Of a stretch of DNA of 64,000 nt, positions 36,701-46,189 are shown piece by piece. The stretch covers positions 9,235,001-9,299,000 of the forward strand of contig NC_092570.1 of assembly GCF_037975245.1 (NCBI RefSeq). The letters are read 5' to 3'. The notes beneath the pieces were generated by a model that had not been told where the DNA came from, ran no database searches, and worked only from the letters and a program-made list of their open reading frames with translations. The stretch comes from Apostichopus japonicus. Taxonomy: Eukaryota; Echinodermata; Holothuroidea; Aspidochirotida; Stichopodidae. The position numbers and the translations under genes were made by a program. Each line of letters starts with the position of its first letter. The first letter of the stretch is position 1.

Positions 36701-37273
36701 AACTCTACTGGCACTGACATTGGAGTTTGGTGTGGAAGCCTACTAAAACTTTCAAGCACAACTTTATTAGGCCTAACACTCATTGAGTTTAGTAAGTGTT
36801 CTAAAAATTTAGATCTGGCCAAAGTTAAGCTCTGCAATCAGACTGTGGGAGGTTCAATAGCCTCAACGTACGAGTAATCAAAGCTTGACCATTTACAGGC
36901 ATTGTAGTGCAACCGGTCAGTAACATTCAATGCCAAATGACCTATATTATGGTGTAACTACTACTAGTTCTGTTAGAGCCTAAGCTGTAAATTTTAACTT
37001 ACAAAGGAACAAGCGATACGTTAGGCTAACCACTTCGTTAATGATGTGCTAGGGTAGCCCTGTTATTAATATGCTAGTACATATGGTGAAAAGCTTTTGT
37101 TATGCGGGGACTAAGCCTAAATTCAATGCGGTTATACCTGACTTTGTATCCTCTAAAACCTCCTCGAGCTCAGGGATTGTGAGATCTGGAAGACGAAGTT
37201 GCTCGCCATACCTATCTAAGAACGAGCAAATGACAGCAAAATTTGGGTGGTTTCTTACTGACAAAGTAGCCAT
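20833..37273 (-). CDS. RSF1: RSF1, remodeling and spacing factor 1 (complete, 13 exons)
   Basis: Exons in transcript order: 37138-37273, 34803-34894, 34176-34271, 33771-33899, 33049-33125, 30363-31843, 29256-29473, 27539-27643, 25602-25742, 24864-25104, 24424-24625, 22957-23204, 20833-21731. All junctions are GT-AG with matching phases; total 4065 nt, 1354 residues (human about 1440). Residues 1-45 are DDT-like, about 46-177 WHIM-like ([14 protein letters not shown]), 178-670 a low-complexity acidic/lysine region, 732-776 a C4HC3 PHD finger (Cys 732, 735, 747, 750, His 755, Cys 758, 773, 776), then the RSF1-specific coiled, acidic and basic C-terminus ending [17 protein letters not shown]1 partners the ISWI ATPase SNF2H in the nucleus to space nucleosomes. 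Start chosen because [20 protein letters not shown] aligns with the family N-terminus. No inactivating lesion seen. Confidence 0.95.
22206..22838. mobile_element. Second TTAA-flanked MITE family
   Basis: TTAA at 22206-22209 and 22835-22838. Left end AGCAGCATTTTGCGTC and the reverse complement of the right end AGCAGCATTTTGTGTT agree over at least 12 bases. 633 bp, non-coding, inside RSF1 intron 12. Different in sequence from family M. Confidence 0.8.
22957..23204 (-). CDS. RSF1: RSF1 exon 12 (residues 973-1056)
   Basis: 248 nt, acceptor catgacag, donor gtaagt. Acidic stretch ([20 protein letters not shown]) then basic [17 protein letters not shown]. Phases join exons 11 and 13. Confidence 0.88.
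23312..23378 (-). repeat. tRNA-derived sequence (SINE head)
   Basis: Minus strand reads a D-arm-like ggatagctcggtctcggtag, an anticodon-arm-like gcaggacttggaatcctgc and a degraded box B. Too decayed for a functional tRNA. Confidence 0.45.
24424..24625 (-). CDS. RSF1: RSF1 exon 11 (residues 906-973)
   Basis: 202 nt, acceptor acttgacag, donor gtgagt. Reads basic then acidic sequence ending [14 protein letters not shown], matching the ESEDEFKISDG region of the vertebrate protein. Confidence 0.9.
24864..25104 (-). CDS. RSF1: RSF1 exon 10 (residues 826-906)
   Basis: 241 nt, acceptor atcctttag, donor gtcagt. Includes [20 protein letters not shown] and [11 protein letters not shown], matching the RRSTRTRKCISYRFDEFDEAI block. 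Confidence 0.93.
25351..25572 (-). mobile_element. tRNA-derived SINE, family A, copy 2 (head truncated)
   Basis: Same body as 3011-3371 in reverse: tail (TATG)n at 25351-25376, body, box B complement ggagtgactcgaaccgggg near 25535. The box A part is missing. Confidence 0.8.
25602..25742 (-). CDS. RSF1: RSF1 exon 9 (residues 779-825)
   Basis: 141 nt, acceptor tacatcag, donor gtaagg. Reads [20 protein letters not shown], the predicted coiled coil that follows the PHD finger in RSF1. A SINE lies within about 30 bp of its donor. Confidence 0.9.
26974..27333. mobile_element. TTAA-flanked MITE family M, copy 3
   Basis: 360 bp, TTAA at 26974-26977 and 27330-27333, same ends and interior as copy 2. 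In RSF1 intron 8. Confidence 0.85.
27539..27643 (-). CDS. RSF1: RSF1 exon 8 (residues 744-778, PHD core)
   Basis: 105 nt, acceptor catttcacag, donor gtaagt. Reads [20 protein letters not shown] and [13 protein letters not shown], the remaining six zinc ligands. The intron splits the finger between the second and third cysteines. Confidence 0.97.
27780..28110. repeat. Two-part dispersed repeat ending in a CA tract
   Basis: Two tandem versions of a unit containing caataggcttctt and atgtggtacttctacacac (27820-27865 and 27970-28012), then (CA)n near 28077-28093. Related wording occurs at 6230-6440. In RSF1 intron 7. Class unknown. Confidence 0.5.
29256..29473 (-). CDS. RSF1: RSF1 exon 7 (residues 671-743, PHD start)
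   Basis: 218 nt, acceptor gtttccaag, donor gtgagt. Basic linker followed by [14 protein letters not shown], supplying the first two zinc ligands (Cys 732 and 735) of the PHD finger. Confidence 0.93.
30363..31843 (-). CDS. RSF1: RSF1 exon 6 (residues 177-671, acidic low-complexity region)
   Basis: 1481-nt exon, acceptor ttcttacag, donor gtaaga. Opens with [20 protein letters not shown], conserved, then about 470 residues rich in Glu, Lys, Ser and Asp with no folded domain visible. Its complement carries long Ser/Phe/Leu-rich open frames, which are shadows. Confidence 0.93.
33049..33125 (-). CDS. RSF1: RSF1 exon 5 (residues 152-177)
   Basis: 77 nt, acceptor ttttacag, donor gtcagt. Reads [20 protein letters not shown], matching the DHNVRMYIEEQDDQDG block of the family. 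Confidence 0.94.
33771..33899 (-). CDS. RSF1: RSF1 exon 4 (residues 109-151)
   Basis: 129 nt, acceptor tgtttacag, donor gtagga. Reads [20 protein letters not shown] and [17 protein letters not shown], the most conserved N-terminal block. Confidence 0.95.
34176..34271 (-). CDS. RSF1: RSF1 exon 3 (residues 77-108)
   Basis: 96 nt, acceptor tttcgtag, donor gtgagt. Reads [20 protein letters not shown], equivalent to the AWEME...LE...CKLALLK block of vertebrates. Confidence 0.9.
34590..34745. mobile_element. Right-end fragment of the GGTTCC element
   Basis: Ends ggttcctttgct-tcc-agcaaggaacc (34720-34745), matching the right end at 6450-6475 with its local hairpin. Upstream has the same CA-rich stretch. 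In RSF1 intron 2. Confidence 0.45.
34803..34894 (-). CDS. RSF1: RSF1 exon 2 (residues 46-76)
   Basis: 92 nt, acceptor tctttacag, donor gtaagc. Reads [20 protein letters not shown] then [10 protein letters not shown], matching the WHIM-region helix of RSF1. Confidence 0.92.
37138..37273 (-). CDS. RSF1: RSF1 exon 1 (residues 1-46)
   Basis: 136 nt from ATG at 37273 to donor gtataa. Reads [20 protein letters not shown] and [12 protein letters not shown], the DDT-like start shared with vertebrate RSF1. Phase 1 at its end. Confidence 0.92.
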
Positions 37274-38049
37274 TGTGCTCCTTGTTTACAACCTGCACAA
37301 GGCATTTTCATATCTAAATGTAAAAATAGCCAGAAAGAATATAAGACATGTGCTTTGTAAATACTCAAAGCCATTCTTTAATTGTAAAATGAGCATAGAA
37401 CCATCCCGTAATTATTTAATTACATTGAAAATAATTAAAGGTATTTATAAGTAATTTTTAAATTAAATCTATGAATAAAAACTTTCTTTGCAGCGTTGAT
37501 TTTTCTGAAATCAAATTCACACTTAAAAGTTCTGAAGCGTCTCTTTATTACAAAAGGTCTCAGTGTATAGCCGACTTCCATGGTGTTACTCTTTGGAGAA
37601 AAGTTCGGGACCCGAAAGCGCTTGACAGTCACAACAGCCGAGTGTTATTCAATTAATTAATAAATATAAGCTTGGTTTGTGATCGACGGTGTACGTGGAC
37701 AAGAAGGGGAAGGGGTGGAAGGGGGGGGTGAATACATTGGGTTTTCTATAACCGGTTAACTCTCCATAGAATAGTTAACCGGTTTATTAATAACAAAAAG
37801 AAATAACCTGCTAACGGCGGTCAAAACTGAACGGGTAACCTAATTTTAACGAGAAAGCAGTTTTAATTGACTTATTTTATTTTCCGTGTGGGCCCGGGAG
37901 AAGTGGTGGAAGAGGGGGGGGGGGTGCACACTTCACCGTCTTAGCGAACGCCCATGATAGGGCGTTGTAAGAGAATATGTCAAATGAAAGGGACAATTGG
38001 GGCTCGGGCCGAAGATGACATGTGGGGGGGGGGGGGGGGAATCCCCAAA

Positions 38050-39020
38050 TCACGGGAAAAAGACACGCATTTAAGTTATCGTAAGCACAGTCCTTGGATG
38101 TTTACGTCTTGCTTACGGTCACCTTAAACATCGGAAACCCGTACATTTTGGAACAACGCGTTTACGATGTGATTACGCATCCGTAAACATTGTAAACACG
38201 GAACAACAGATTTCCGTTACGTTTATGACAACTTACATATCGGAAGTTAATAATTACTTTGGTATTTATTAAAACTTATTTCTTCTCCACGTTTACGTTG
38301 ACCTTAATCTCGCCACGAAGAAATTTACGACAGGATTACGATTATCTTACACATCGGAAACTCGTAGCATAGATACAACGCGTTTACAACAAACTTAAGC
38401 ATGACGTTAACGTTGATTGTTCCATGAAATAAAACACTGGACACAATTCTCATGTCAATCTTTCCGATAATGATATTACCCTGTGACTGCATCTCATGAA
38501 CAAAATTTCAACATTTACGTTGGCTGAAACGAGTGCAGTTAAAAAATTACTGTATATTTACAATTAACTTACAAATACCCAAATACGTTCATTTCAGCGT
38601 TTACGTATTGATTACGAAATCCTTAAACGTCAAGTTTAAGTTATTTTCGTTCACCTGAAACAGGCACAGTACGGCATGTTTAGGATATACACGTCGGAAA
38701 TTCCGAAGCATGCACACCACGGGATTACAGCATGATTACACCAACTTACGCATTGCGTTTACGTTGAATGTAATCTCCACTGAATTCGGAATTTACGGGA
38801 AGATTACGATTCACTTACGCGTCGAGCGCAGAGCATACACATACCACGAGTGTCAGTACAGCATGATTACATCAACTTCGCTTACGTTGACTCAATAAAG
38901 ATTCGGAATTTAAGAGATGATTAATATTAACTTAAGCGTCGGAAATTTCAAAAAATACACAGAACGTGATTACGGTATGATTACAACGCCCATATACGTC
39001 ACATTTAATTTATACCCACG
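38050..39020. repeat. Degenerate TTACG-rich ~120-bp tandem array, copy 1
   Basis: Loose repeats of tttacgttga...taatct...cggaatttacg...gattacg begin near 38291, 38406, 38514, 38635, 38758 and 38881, spacing 105-123 bp. TTACG and its variants occur several times per unit. Left end reads cacgggaaaaagacacgc. A related block is at 53530-54012. Confidence 0.6.
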
Positions 39021-39099
39021 GGTAATTTTTACCGAGACAATCATCTGCCTATTCGGTTCATTATATGTTCGTCTGTAATGATAGCATGCTAAAGTACTT

Positions 39100-39310
39100 G
39101 CTAGAAGTTTTCAAAAAGAGAGGTTTTAACTCTTCCAAAGTGTTCTCTTGAAATTCTAGTAAATGGACATACAAGATGACTGAATGTCCAGTGAGGTAAA
39201 TTTCCTTCAGGGTGCACGTGGTAATATAAAAAAGTTAAAGGATTTGACCAAAGATGACCATATTTGAATATCTAAAATTGTTCTAATACAGCATATATCT
39301 TTCAACGTGA
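39100..39310 (+). repeat. Dispersed segment S, copy 1
   Basis: Contains aagatgactgaatgtccagtgaggtaa and atgaccatatttgaatatct. Similar to 40690-40880 in the same orientation and to 41790-42005 and 43620-43830 inverted. Confidence 0.6.
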
Positions 39311-39377
39311 ATGTGCATGGCTTGCACATACATACAACCATGTGTACCTCACAATGTTTTTCTCATATTTTGTTCAG

Positions 39378-39381
<4 letters not shown>

Positions 39382-39425
<44 letters not shown>
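39382..39425. repeat. (TA)n microsatellite
   Basis: About 22 TA dinucleotides. Confidence 0.95.
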
Positions 39426-39429
<4 letters not shown>

Positions 39430-39646
39430 TATGCAGCCGTCAAACCAACAAAACTCCTCAAGCTAATTCTATGAGAGTATCAGCAAATTTCCTCGTGGTT
39501 GCTCATTTTGGTAAGTTACGTAATTCACGTTGCGGGCCCTCGATCATAATACCTCAACAAACAGCTCGCCCTCACAAAGAATTAAGTTTGGCGCTATGGC
39601 ATGGCTGATCGATATTCTTATAACTACCGCTGGAATCATGAGAAAA

Positions 39647-40179
39647 CAGATGAGAAGACACATACACGGGTCTCCTCATCTGTCTGTCTACCTTTTTTAT
39701 GTATAATTATTTATGTGTTAAAGTAAGTTGGCCTGACGTTTTTTATTAATTATTATTATTATTTATGTCCGATTAGTATGGTACGTGTTTGGTTTATCTG
39801 CTTCTTGATGCATATGCAGATACAACAATGAAAATACACGTTACGGCCTGCCTTATACTGTATCAAACAGAACAGTGCATCCAATTGGTTTATTGTAGAG
39901 AATTTGTGAAACCGCAATGAACAACCCTCATCTGTTGATCAGGAAGGTGATATTTTAGACCTCCCTGATCAGTCGCTGTTCATCCTCCAATCAAACGACA
40001 GCAAAACCAGCATGAAAAAACGCGCTTGTTTTCAAACGCGGTCAAAGCTGCTTACATGACAACAGGAGGGTTAATAATGTGACCGCGAATAGCGTACGAA
40101 ATGTATGGCTGACCATGGAGCTATCTGTTTATAGCTCCATGGGCTGACTAATACCAGGGAGTTGCATAACAACTCCCTG
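39647..40179. repeat. Cluster of four compact hairpins
   Basis: Arms: 39647-39659/39670-39682 (one mismatch), 39936-39948/39959-39971 (one mismatch, plus outer stem 39918-39924/39977-39983), 40113-40124/40131-40142 (12 bp perfect), 40155-40164/40170-40179 (10 bp perfect). The sequences differ from each other. Function unknown. Confidence 0.75.
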
Positions 40180-40689
40180 CTGATACTATATACGTTTGAA
40201 AGTAATAGTATACTCTTACTGAATTAACGTCTGCTTTCTTATTGTTCTTTGTTTTCTTTTCACACGGGGAGGTTGTTTTCTCCTTTGATAATTTTCGCAC
40301 ACGTATCAGCGTTTGCTATACATTCTCTTATACCCCATTAAGGGTGTATATGAACTGGAAAATTTCCAAAAGGATGGCGATCCTCCTGCGTTAATGTGCT
40401 TCCTAGCTAATTACTAGTTAAATCATGGAGTTGTAACTCACCTGTTAAACAATCTGGCTATAGGTCGGGTCGTGAGCATGAAATGATGGGTTAATGCCTA
40501 GAAAGCCACAGTTTTAGGGTAACATTAACAGCTCATATGTATAACACTGCTACCATTATGTGCACAAGTATAACACACTTATAGGGCGGTGATCCTGAAA
40601 ACATAACTTCAAAGCTAATACTTGCCCGTTGAGCAATTTGTCGGTGGCTAAATGGATGAAAGGTAGTCTGCATATGCCACAAATTATAG

Positions 40690-40880
40690 CACGCTATATA
40701 TAACTGCCAGAAATTTACAAAAATTACCTTCCAGAAGGTCTTTACTTTCCAAATTGTTCTCATACTTTCTAAATTAAAGACATAAAATGACTGAATGTTA
40801 ATTTCCTCAAGGGTGGTAATACAAATACAATATTTTTTTTTGTATCAAAGGTGACCATATTTGAATACCTGGCATATTAG
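40690..40880 (+). repeat. Dispersed segment S, copy 2
   Basis: Contains atgactgaatgtta and ggtgaccatatttgaatacctgg; same orientation as 39100-39310. Confidence 0.55.
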
Positions 40881-41339
40881 GGGCCAAAACAGCAAACCTT
40901 TGGAGCGGGATATACTGGTTTTGTATTGGGGTGTAAAATCTAAACAATTGCAAGTAAAAGATTCAAAGTAAAGAACATACTTTACCAAACACGTTTTACG
41001 AGGTACAAAGTATATATTTATAAATTTGTAGTTAAGACGGTGCACTCTTTACTGCAGGAATGCGACAACTTAATAACGATTTTGCTCTCCCTTTCCTCTC
41101 TTATTCATTGCTGCAAATGTTTCTGTTGCAGCGATAGAAAGCAAGTGTGAATAAATGAGACATGTTGACGCCAGAAATGTGTTCCACGTTCATTTCTATT
41201 GAATATTTTCTATTGTAGATAATGTTATTGAATTCAAACATGGAAACGTTTTACAAACATTCACCTCAAAATTAGTGGAACAATGCCACGAAGATTAATA
41301 TATAGAATGAAAAACAACTTGTAGGTAGGGCCCATTGCT

Positions 41340-43830
41340 TACCGGCTAGATACAGACGTAACGATTAAAATGAACATATACAACGTGTACTGCACGCAGC
41401 CGCGTACACTATACACACACATATATACATATGATCCGTATTGTGCCATGCACGCTTAGGGAATTGTGCCCACGCTTGGGAAAGTATATAGGCTAGTTGT
41501 CATAAAACCTGTTCTTAAATTTAACAATTTGGAAGGCATTACACCATGTACAAACGAGAAGGCCCCATGAAGAAAATGCAAGTGAGACAAAAGCCTATAC
41601 ATCATATACTTTCATGTATTCTCTTTCAAACACTCCGACCCCCCCCCCCCCTCTCACCCGTTTAATTTTCGAAGGTGTTTACGTTGCTACGGGAGAAGTT
41701 TGGGTGTCCAGTTAGGTTCAAACTTGTTATATGCAACTAATATAGGTTATGTACAAGGATTAAAGTATGCTGTATTGGCCCATATATGCCATATATTCAA
41801 AAATGGTCACCTCACCCCTGGTCAATATTCTTAAACGGTTATATTACCTCGTTGGAAGAAAAAATACTTCACTAGACATTCAGTCATATTTTGTGTTCAT
41901 TAAGAATGTCTGAGAACAATTTGGAGAGCGAAGACCTCCAAGGAAAGTATTTTTTTGAACATTCCTAGCAATTATTGCAAGTTGCTTAATTTGCGGCCAA
42001 TACAGTCCACAGATACAGTCTCAGATACAGACATATGTACGATTAACATATATACATAGACAACTGTATAATGAACGCAGCCGCATACACTACACATATA
42101 CATATTGGTTAACATGCATGTGTGACAGTAACTTTATTGTGCCCACGCTTAGGGGAATTGTGCCCACGCTTGGGAAAGTGTGACTGAAATATAGTAGTCT
42201 TCACAGAAACTGTTCGAAAATTAAGCGATTTAGTTGGCATTAAAACCCAATACAAACGAGTAGACCCTTAAGGAACTGCACTATTTAAGAAGCCTATATA
42301 TTACATACTTTCTTGAATCCTCTTTCCGACCCCCGACCCACCCCCCCCCCGACACATATACATATATACACATTTTGGTTAACATGCATTTGTGACAGTA
42401 ACTTTATTGTGCCCACGCTTAGGAGAATTGTGCCCACGCTTGGGAAAGTATGACTGAAATATAGTAGTCTTCACAGAAACTGTTCGAAAATTAAGCGATT
42501 TAGAAAGCATTAAAACCCAATTCAAACGAGTAGACCCTTTAGGAACTGCACTATTTAAGAAGCCTATATATTACATACTTTCTTGAATCCTCTTTCCGAC
42601 ACCCGACCCCCCCCCCCCGACACATATAGATATAAACACATATACATATTGTTAATATGCATGTGTGACAGTAACTTTATTGTGCCCACGCTTAGGAGAA
42701 TTGTGCCCACGCTTGGGAAAGTATGACTGAAATATAGTAGTCTTCACAGAAACTGTTCGAAAATTAAGCGATTTAGAAAGCATTAAAACCCAATACAAAC
42801 GAGTAGACCCTTTAGGAACTGCACTATTAAAGAAGCCTATATATTACATACTTTCTTGAATCCTCTTTCCGGCCCCCAACCCCCCCCCCCCCCCCCCGAG
42901 ACACATATACATATATACACATATACATATTGTTAATATGCATGTGTGACAGTAACTTTATTGTGCCCACGCTTAGGGGAATTGTGCCCACGCTTGGGAA
43001 AGTATGACTGAAATATAGTAGTCTTCACAGAAACCGTTTGAAAATTAAGCAATTTAGAAGGAATTAAAACCCAATACAAACGAGTAGACCCTTTAGGAAC
43101 TGCACTATTAAAGAATCCTATATATATTACATACTTTCTTGAATCCTCTTTCCGACCCCCGACCCCCCCCCCCCCCCCGACACATATACATAGATACACA
43201 TATACATATTGGTTAACATGCATGTGTGACAGTAACTTTATTGTGCCCACGCTTAGGGGAATTGTGCCCACGCTTGGGAAAGTATGACTGAAATATAGTA
43301 GTCTTCACAGAACATGTTTGAAAATTAAGCGATTTAGAAGGCATTAAAATCCAGTACAAACGAGTAGACCCTTTAGGAACTGCACTATTTAAGAAGCCAA
43401 TATATTACATTATTTCTTGAATCCTCTTTCCGACCCCCGACCCCCCCCCCCCCACCCCTCCCGCGCCTCTTCATTTATTTTTCGAAGGTGTTACATACCG
43501 GGAAGTTTTGGTCTCCAGTTAGGTTCAAACCTTGTTATATGCAACTTCACTAGGTTAAAGCCCAATACAAACGAGTAGACCCTACACTACTAAATATTAC
43601 TATTTATTGGTCCCATATATGCTACATATTAAAATATGGTCACCTTATGTTAAAATTCTTAAACTGTTTTATTAACCACCTTGGAGGAAATTTACCTAAC
43701 TGGGAAATTTAGTCATCTTGTTGTGTGTGTTTATAATGTCAGCGAACAATATGGAGAGTGAACACCTTCAGGAAAGGACCTTTTTGAAAACTTCCAGCAA
43801 TTACAGCATGCCGTAATTTGGGGCCATTAC
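41340..43830. repeat. Nested satellite with five amplified ~275-bp inner units
   Basis: A higher-order unit (acgcagccgc...gtgcccacgctt...poly-C...segment S inverted) occurs at 41340-42010 and again at 42015-43830. In the second copy the inner unit is amplified, starting at 42137, 42407, 42680, 42961 and 43241 (270-281 bp). Each inner unit holds a pair of gtgcccacgctt motifs about 20 bp apart and ends in a 10-17 base C-run. Confidence 0.85.
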
Positions 43831-44497
43831 AGACTACTTTTGATGAGTATACGTATTTGAACTCGAAGCCCCTCACCCCACAATCAATTTCCCCTCCCTA
43901 AATCTATTACACCTGATTGACTCTGCGATCAATTTCATATATAGGTTGATGATACCTATACTTACTTTTAGTTTAACATAATATGTTGATTACATATATC
44001 AACTGAAAATTATAGTGGGGGATCATAACGAGGAAGAAACTGTACCCATCAGCCTTAGATTAAAATTGTATACGTACGCTTATGAGTACGGAATTTCCGA
44101 CTGTGGCACTCTAATTTTTCCGACTGTCGCACTCTATTTTTCATAAATTCTTGCTATTTGTGAGTGACCTACAATTTTCGGTCAAACTTGACCTTTAATC
44201 AGTCATATTTACCACGTTTTCCTTGTCATATTAAGAAATTGTATCTCGTGGTTCTTATACTCCACCATACAAAACTTCGTGTGATTTTGAAAACTCTAAA
44301 AAAAATACCTAATAAACTACTACACAACGTATACAATTAAAACGCTCAATGTTATTCTACGGAAGCTTAAAATGGCCATCAACATAAGAAAAACTTTGCC
44401 CATAAAGTGAAATTTTCAGTAAATTGTTAAAATAACAAGATAAAATCTTATCCCAAAAAACAAACAGAAAAATGTTGGATTGCTTAGTTGCTTAAAC

Positions 44498-44835
44498 TGA
44501 GCAATTGAACAATTTTTGAAAAATGTTTAATTGACAACTTATCATATCTCGTGTATTGGACATTTTGCTGCAAATTGTTCACTTGTTCACTTCATTCCAT
44601 CTGAGCAATTGAAAAATTTTCTGCAAAATGTTCAATTGACAACTTATCTTATCTCGTTAATTGGACATGTTTTTGTCAAAATGTTCAATTGTTCACTTCA
44701 TCCCAATTGAGCAATTGTAAAATTTTCTGCAAAATGTTTAATTGGCAACTTATCGTATCTCGTCAACTCAACATTTTTCTGCAAAATGTTTAACTGTTCA
44801 CTTCATTCCCAATGCTCAGTTGGAATGAAGTGAAC
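44498..44835. repeat. Three ~105-bp tandem units closed by a hairpin
   Basis: Units begin tgagcaattg at 44498, 44602 and 44708. The last ends in a 14-bp perfect inverted repeat, 44796-44809 with 44822-44835 (gttcacttcattcc / ggaatgaagtgaac). Confidence 0.85.
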
Positions 44836-45685
44836 AATTTAATTTTTTTTCATGTGAGTGATAAGTAGCCCACCCCCCCCCCTCCCCCAAGAAAATAATA
44901 TTAAGCGCGCTAGGAAAAAGCACTGTATTTTGGGGTAGTTCACTATGTCGTCGAATATAATTTGTTGAAAAAGAAAAGTTTTCCCCTTTGTTACATTAAC
45001 ATAGCTTTTTTAGTTGGTAGTCTATGTAGCCTATCAAGCAGATAACTTATACTCATTGCTTACTCGCTAACCAGAGTGATTAATAAATTTGTGAAGTGAG
45101 GGCCAGTGGTACAAATGTACCGAAAAAACAAAAGTGCAGTCGCGAAAGATGGAGTGTCTGACTGACTGACACTGACTGTATCGTTGACGAGTAGGGTGTG
45201 TGGGGGGGGGGGGGGGGCTGCGGGTTACAAGGCAGCAGTCGGAATTTTCTGGCTCCAAATCCCATCCAGTTGGAATTTCAGCCACTACATCTCCCCCCCC
45301 CCCCCTACCCACTCTCAATCATCAGGCCTTAGCTACGTCCCTGTGTATAATACGTAAACGACGTTCATGGCTGTTTAGTTTTTACCGAAATGTCGAAAAT
45401 AATTTATATCGCTTGAGAAAATAAGCATTATGCCAAAAAATTGGCATATTAACGTGTGGTGTTTGTAAAAATCACGCACCTATATGCAAATATATAATAG
45501 CTAAGATTGTCCTGTGTCCGTTATATAATTCCATTAAAGAAATGCATACCTGAGACACGGAAGTATTATCCTGTGAGGATACCGTAATACATTCATGCTT
45601 GAGACACATGCAAGTCTTAAATACACAGAATAGCAAGTCCCAAACATATAGACCTTCCTTACCGGTTTCGAACCTCTGGACATAC

Positions 45686-45760
45686 AATCAGCGTCCATAT
45701 AGCCTAGTGGTTAGGGTGTCCGCGTACAGAGCGGGAGGCCCGTGGCTCGAATCCTGGTGG
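45686..45760 (+). repeat. tRNA-derived sequence next to the TA tract
   Basis: Box A-like tagcctagtggttagg, anticodon-arm-like ccgcgtacagagcgg and box B-like ggctcgaatcc in order. T-stem pairing is poor, so a SINE head is likelier than a working tRNA. Confidence 0.5.
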
Positions 45761-45808
45761 AGGCTGAAAGTTTGTTTCACTGTTCTTGATTTACAAACTC
45801 ATTACGAT

Positions 45809-45812
<4 letters not shown>

Positions 45813-45892
<80 letters not shown>
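45813..45892. repeat. (TA)n tract, left flank of the Penelope-like element
   Basis: About 40 dinucleotides directly abutting the inverted left arm of the element at 45891. Confidence 0.95.
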
Positions 45893-45895
<3 letters not shown>

Positions 45896-45989
45896 AGAAA
45901 AACAGAGAAATAAGATATGACTCATAATTGACATATAAGGAGTAAGTTTTAGAAAATATATTGGAATTTTCGGTCCCCCTGGGACCTTC
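45891..45989 (-). repeat. Left inverted arm of the Penelope-like element
   Basis: Reverse complement of 48029-48127. It stops exactly at the GA of the CTGACGA core, so the left arm lacks the first part of the hammerhead-like motif. Confidence 0.9.
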
Positions 45990-46189
45990 ACAACTATTCT
46001 TAACACTACCGACTACATTTTTGAAGCAGAGAAGCAACTTAGTAACTCTGATTTTTACAAGATATTACCGGAGGACCCTTCCAGACTCTTCCAACCCAAA
46101 ATTGACGAATTATGTCAATCGGTACCACAACACGTAGCAACCAAGATAGCAGAACTTACACCTAAGAATCCGTCGTTGGGTACCGTACT

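Larger units (their letters stand above)
31844..37137. other. RSF1 introns 1-5
   Basis: Between the five short 5' exons the sequence is AT-rich and largely featureless. Intron 1 (34895-37137) holds an exact-looking 38-bp duplication (36503-36540 and 36693-36730). No embedded gene was seen. Confidence 0.6.

Noticed and set aside
37690-38040. G-runs near 37720, 37913 and 38024 as a possible regulatory quadruplex of RSF1
   Set aside because: Long homopolymer G/C runs occur throughout the window, so there is no specific link to the promoter.
45067-45318. Gly- and Pro-rich open frames
   Set aside because: Generated by the G- and C-runs at 45200-45217 and 45293-45305.
45686-45760. Functional tRNA gene
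   Set aside because: Box A and B are recognisable but the T-stem does not pair and the anticodon loop is atypical; treated as tRNA-derived repeat.
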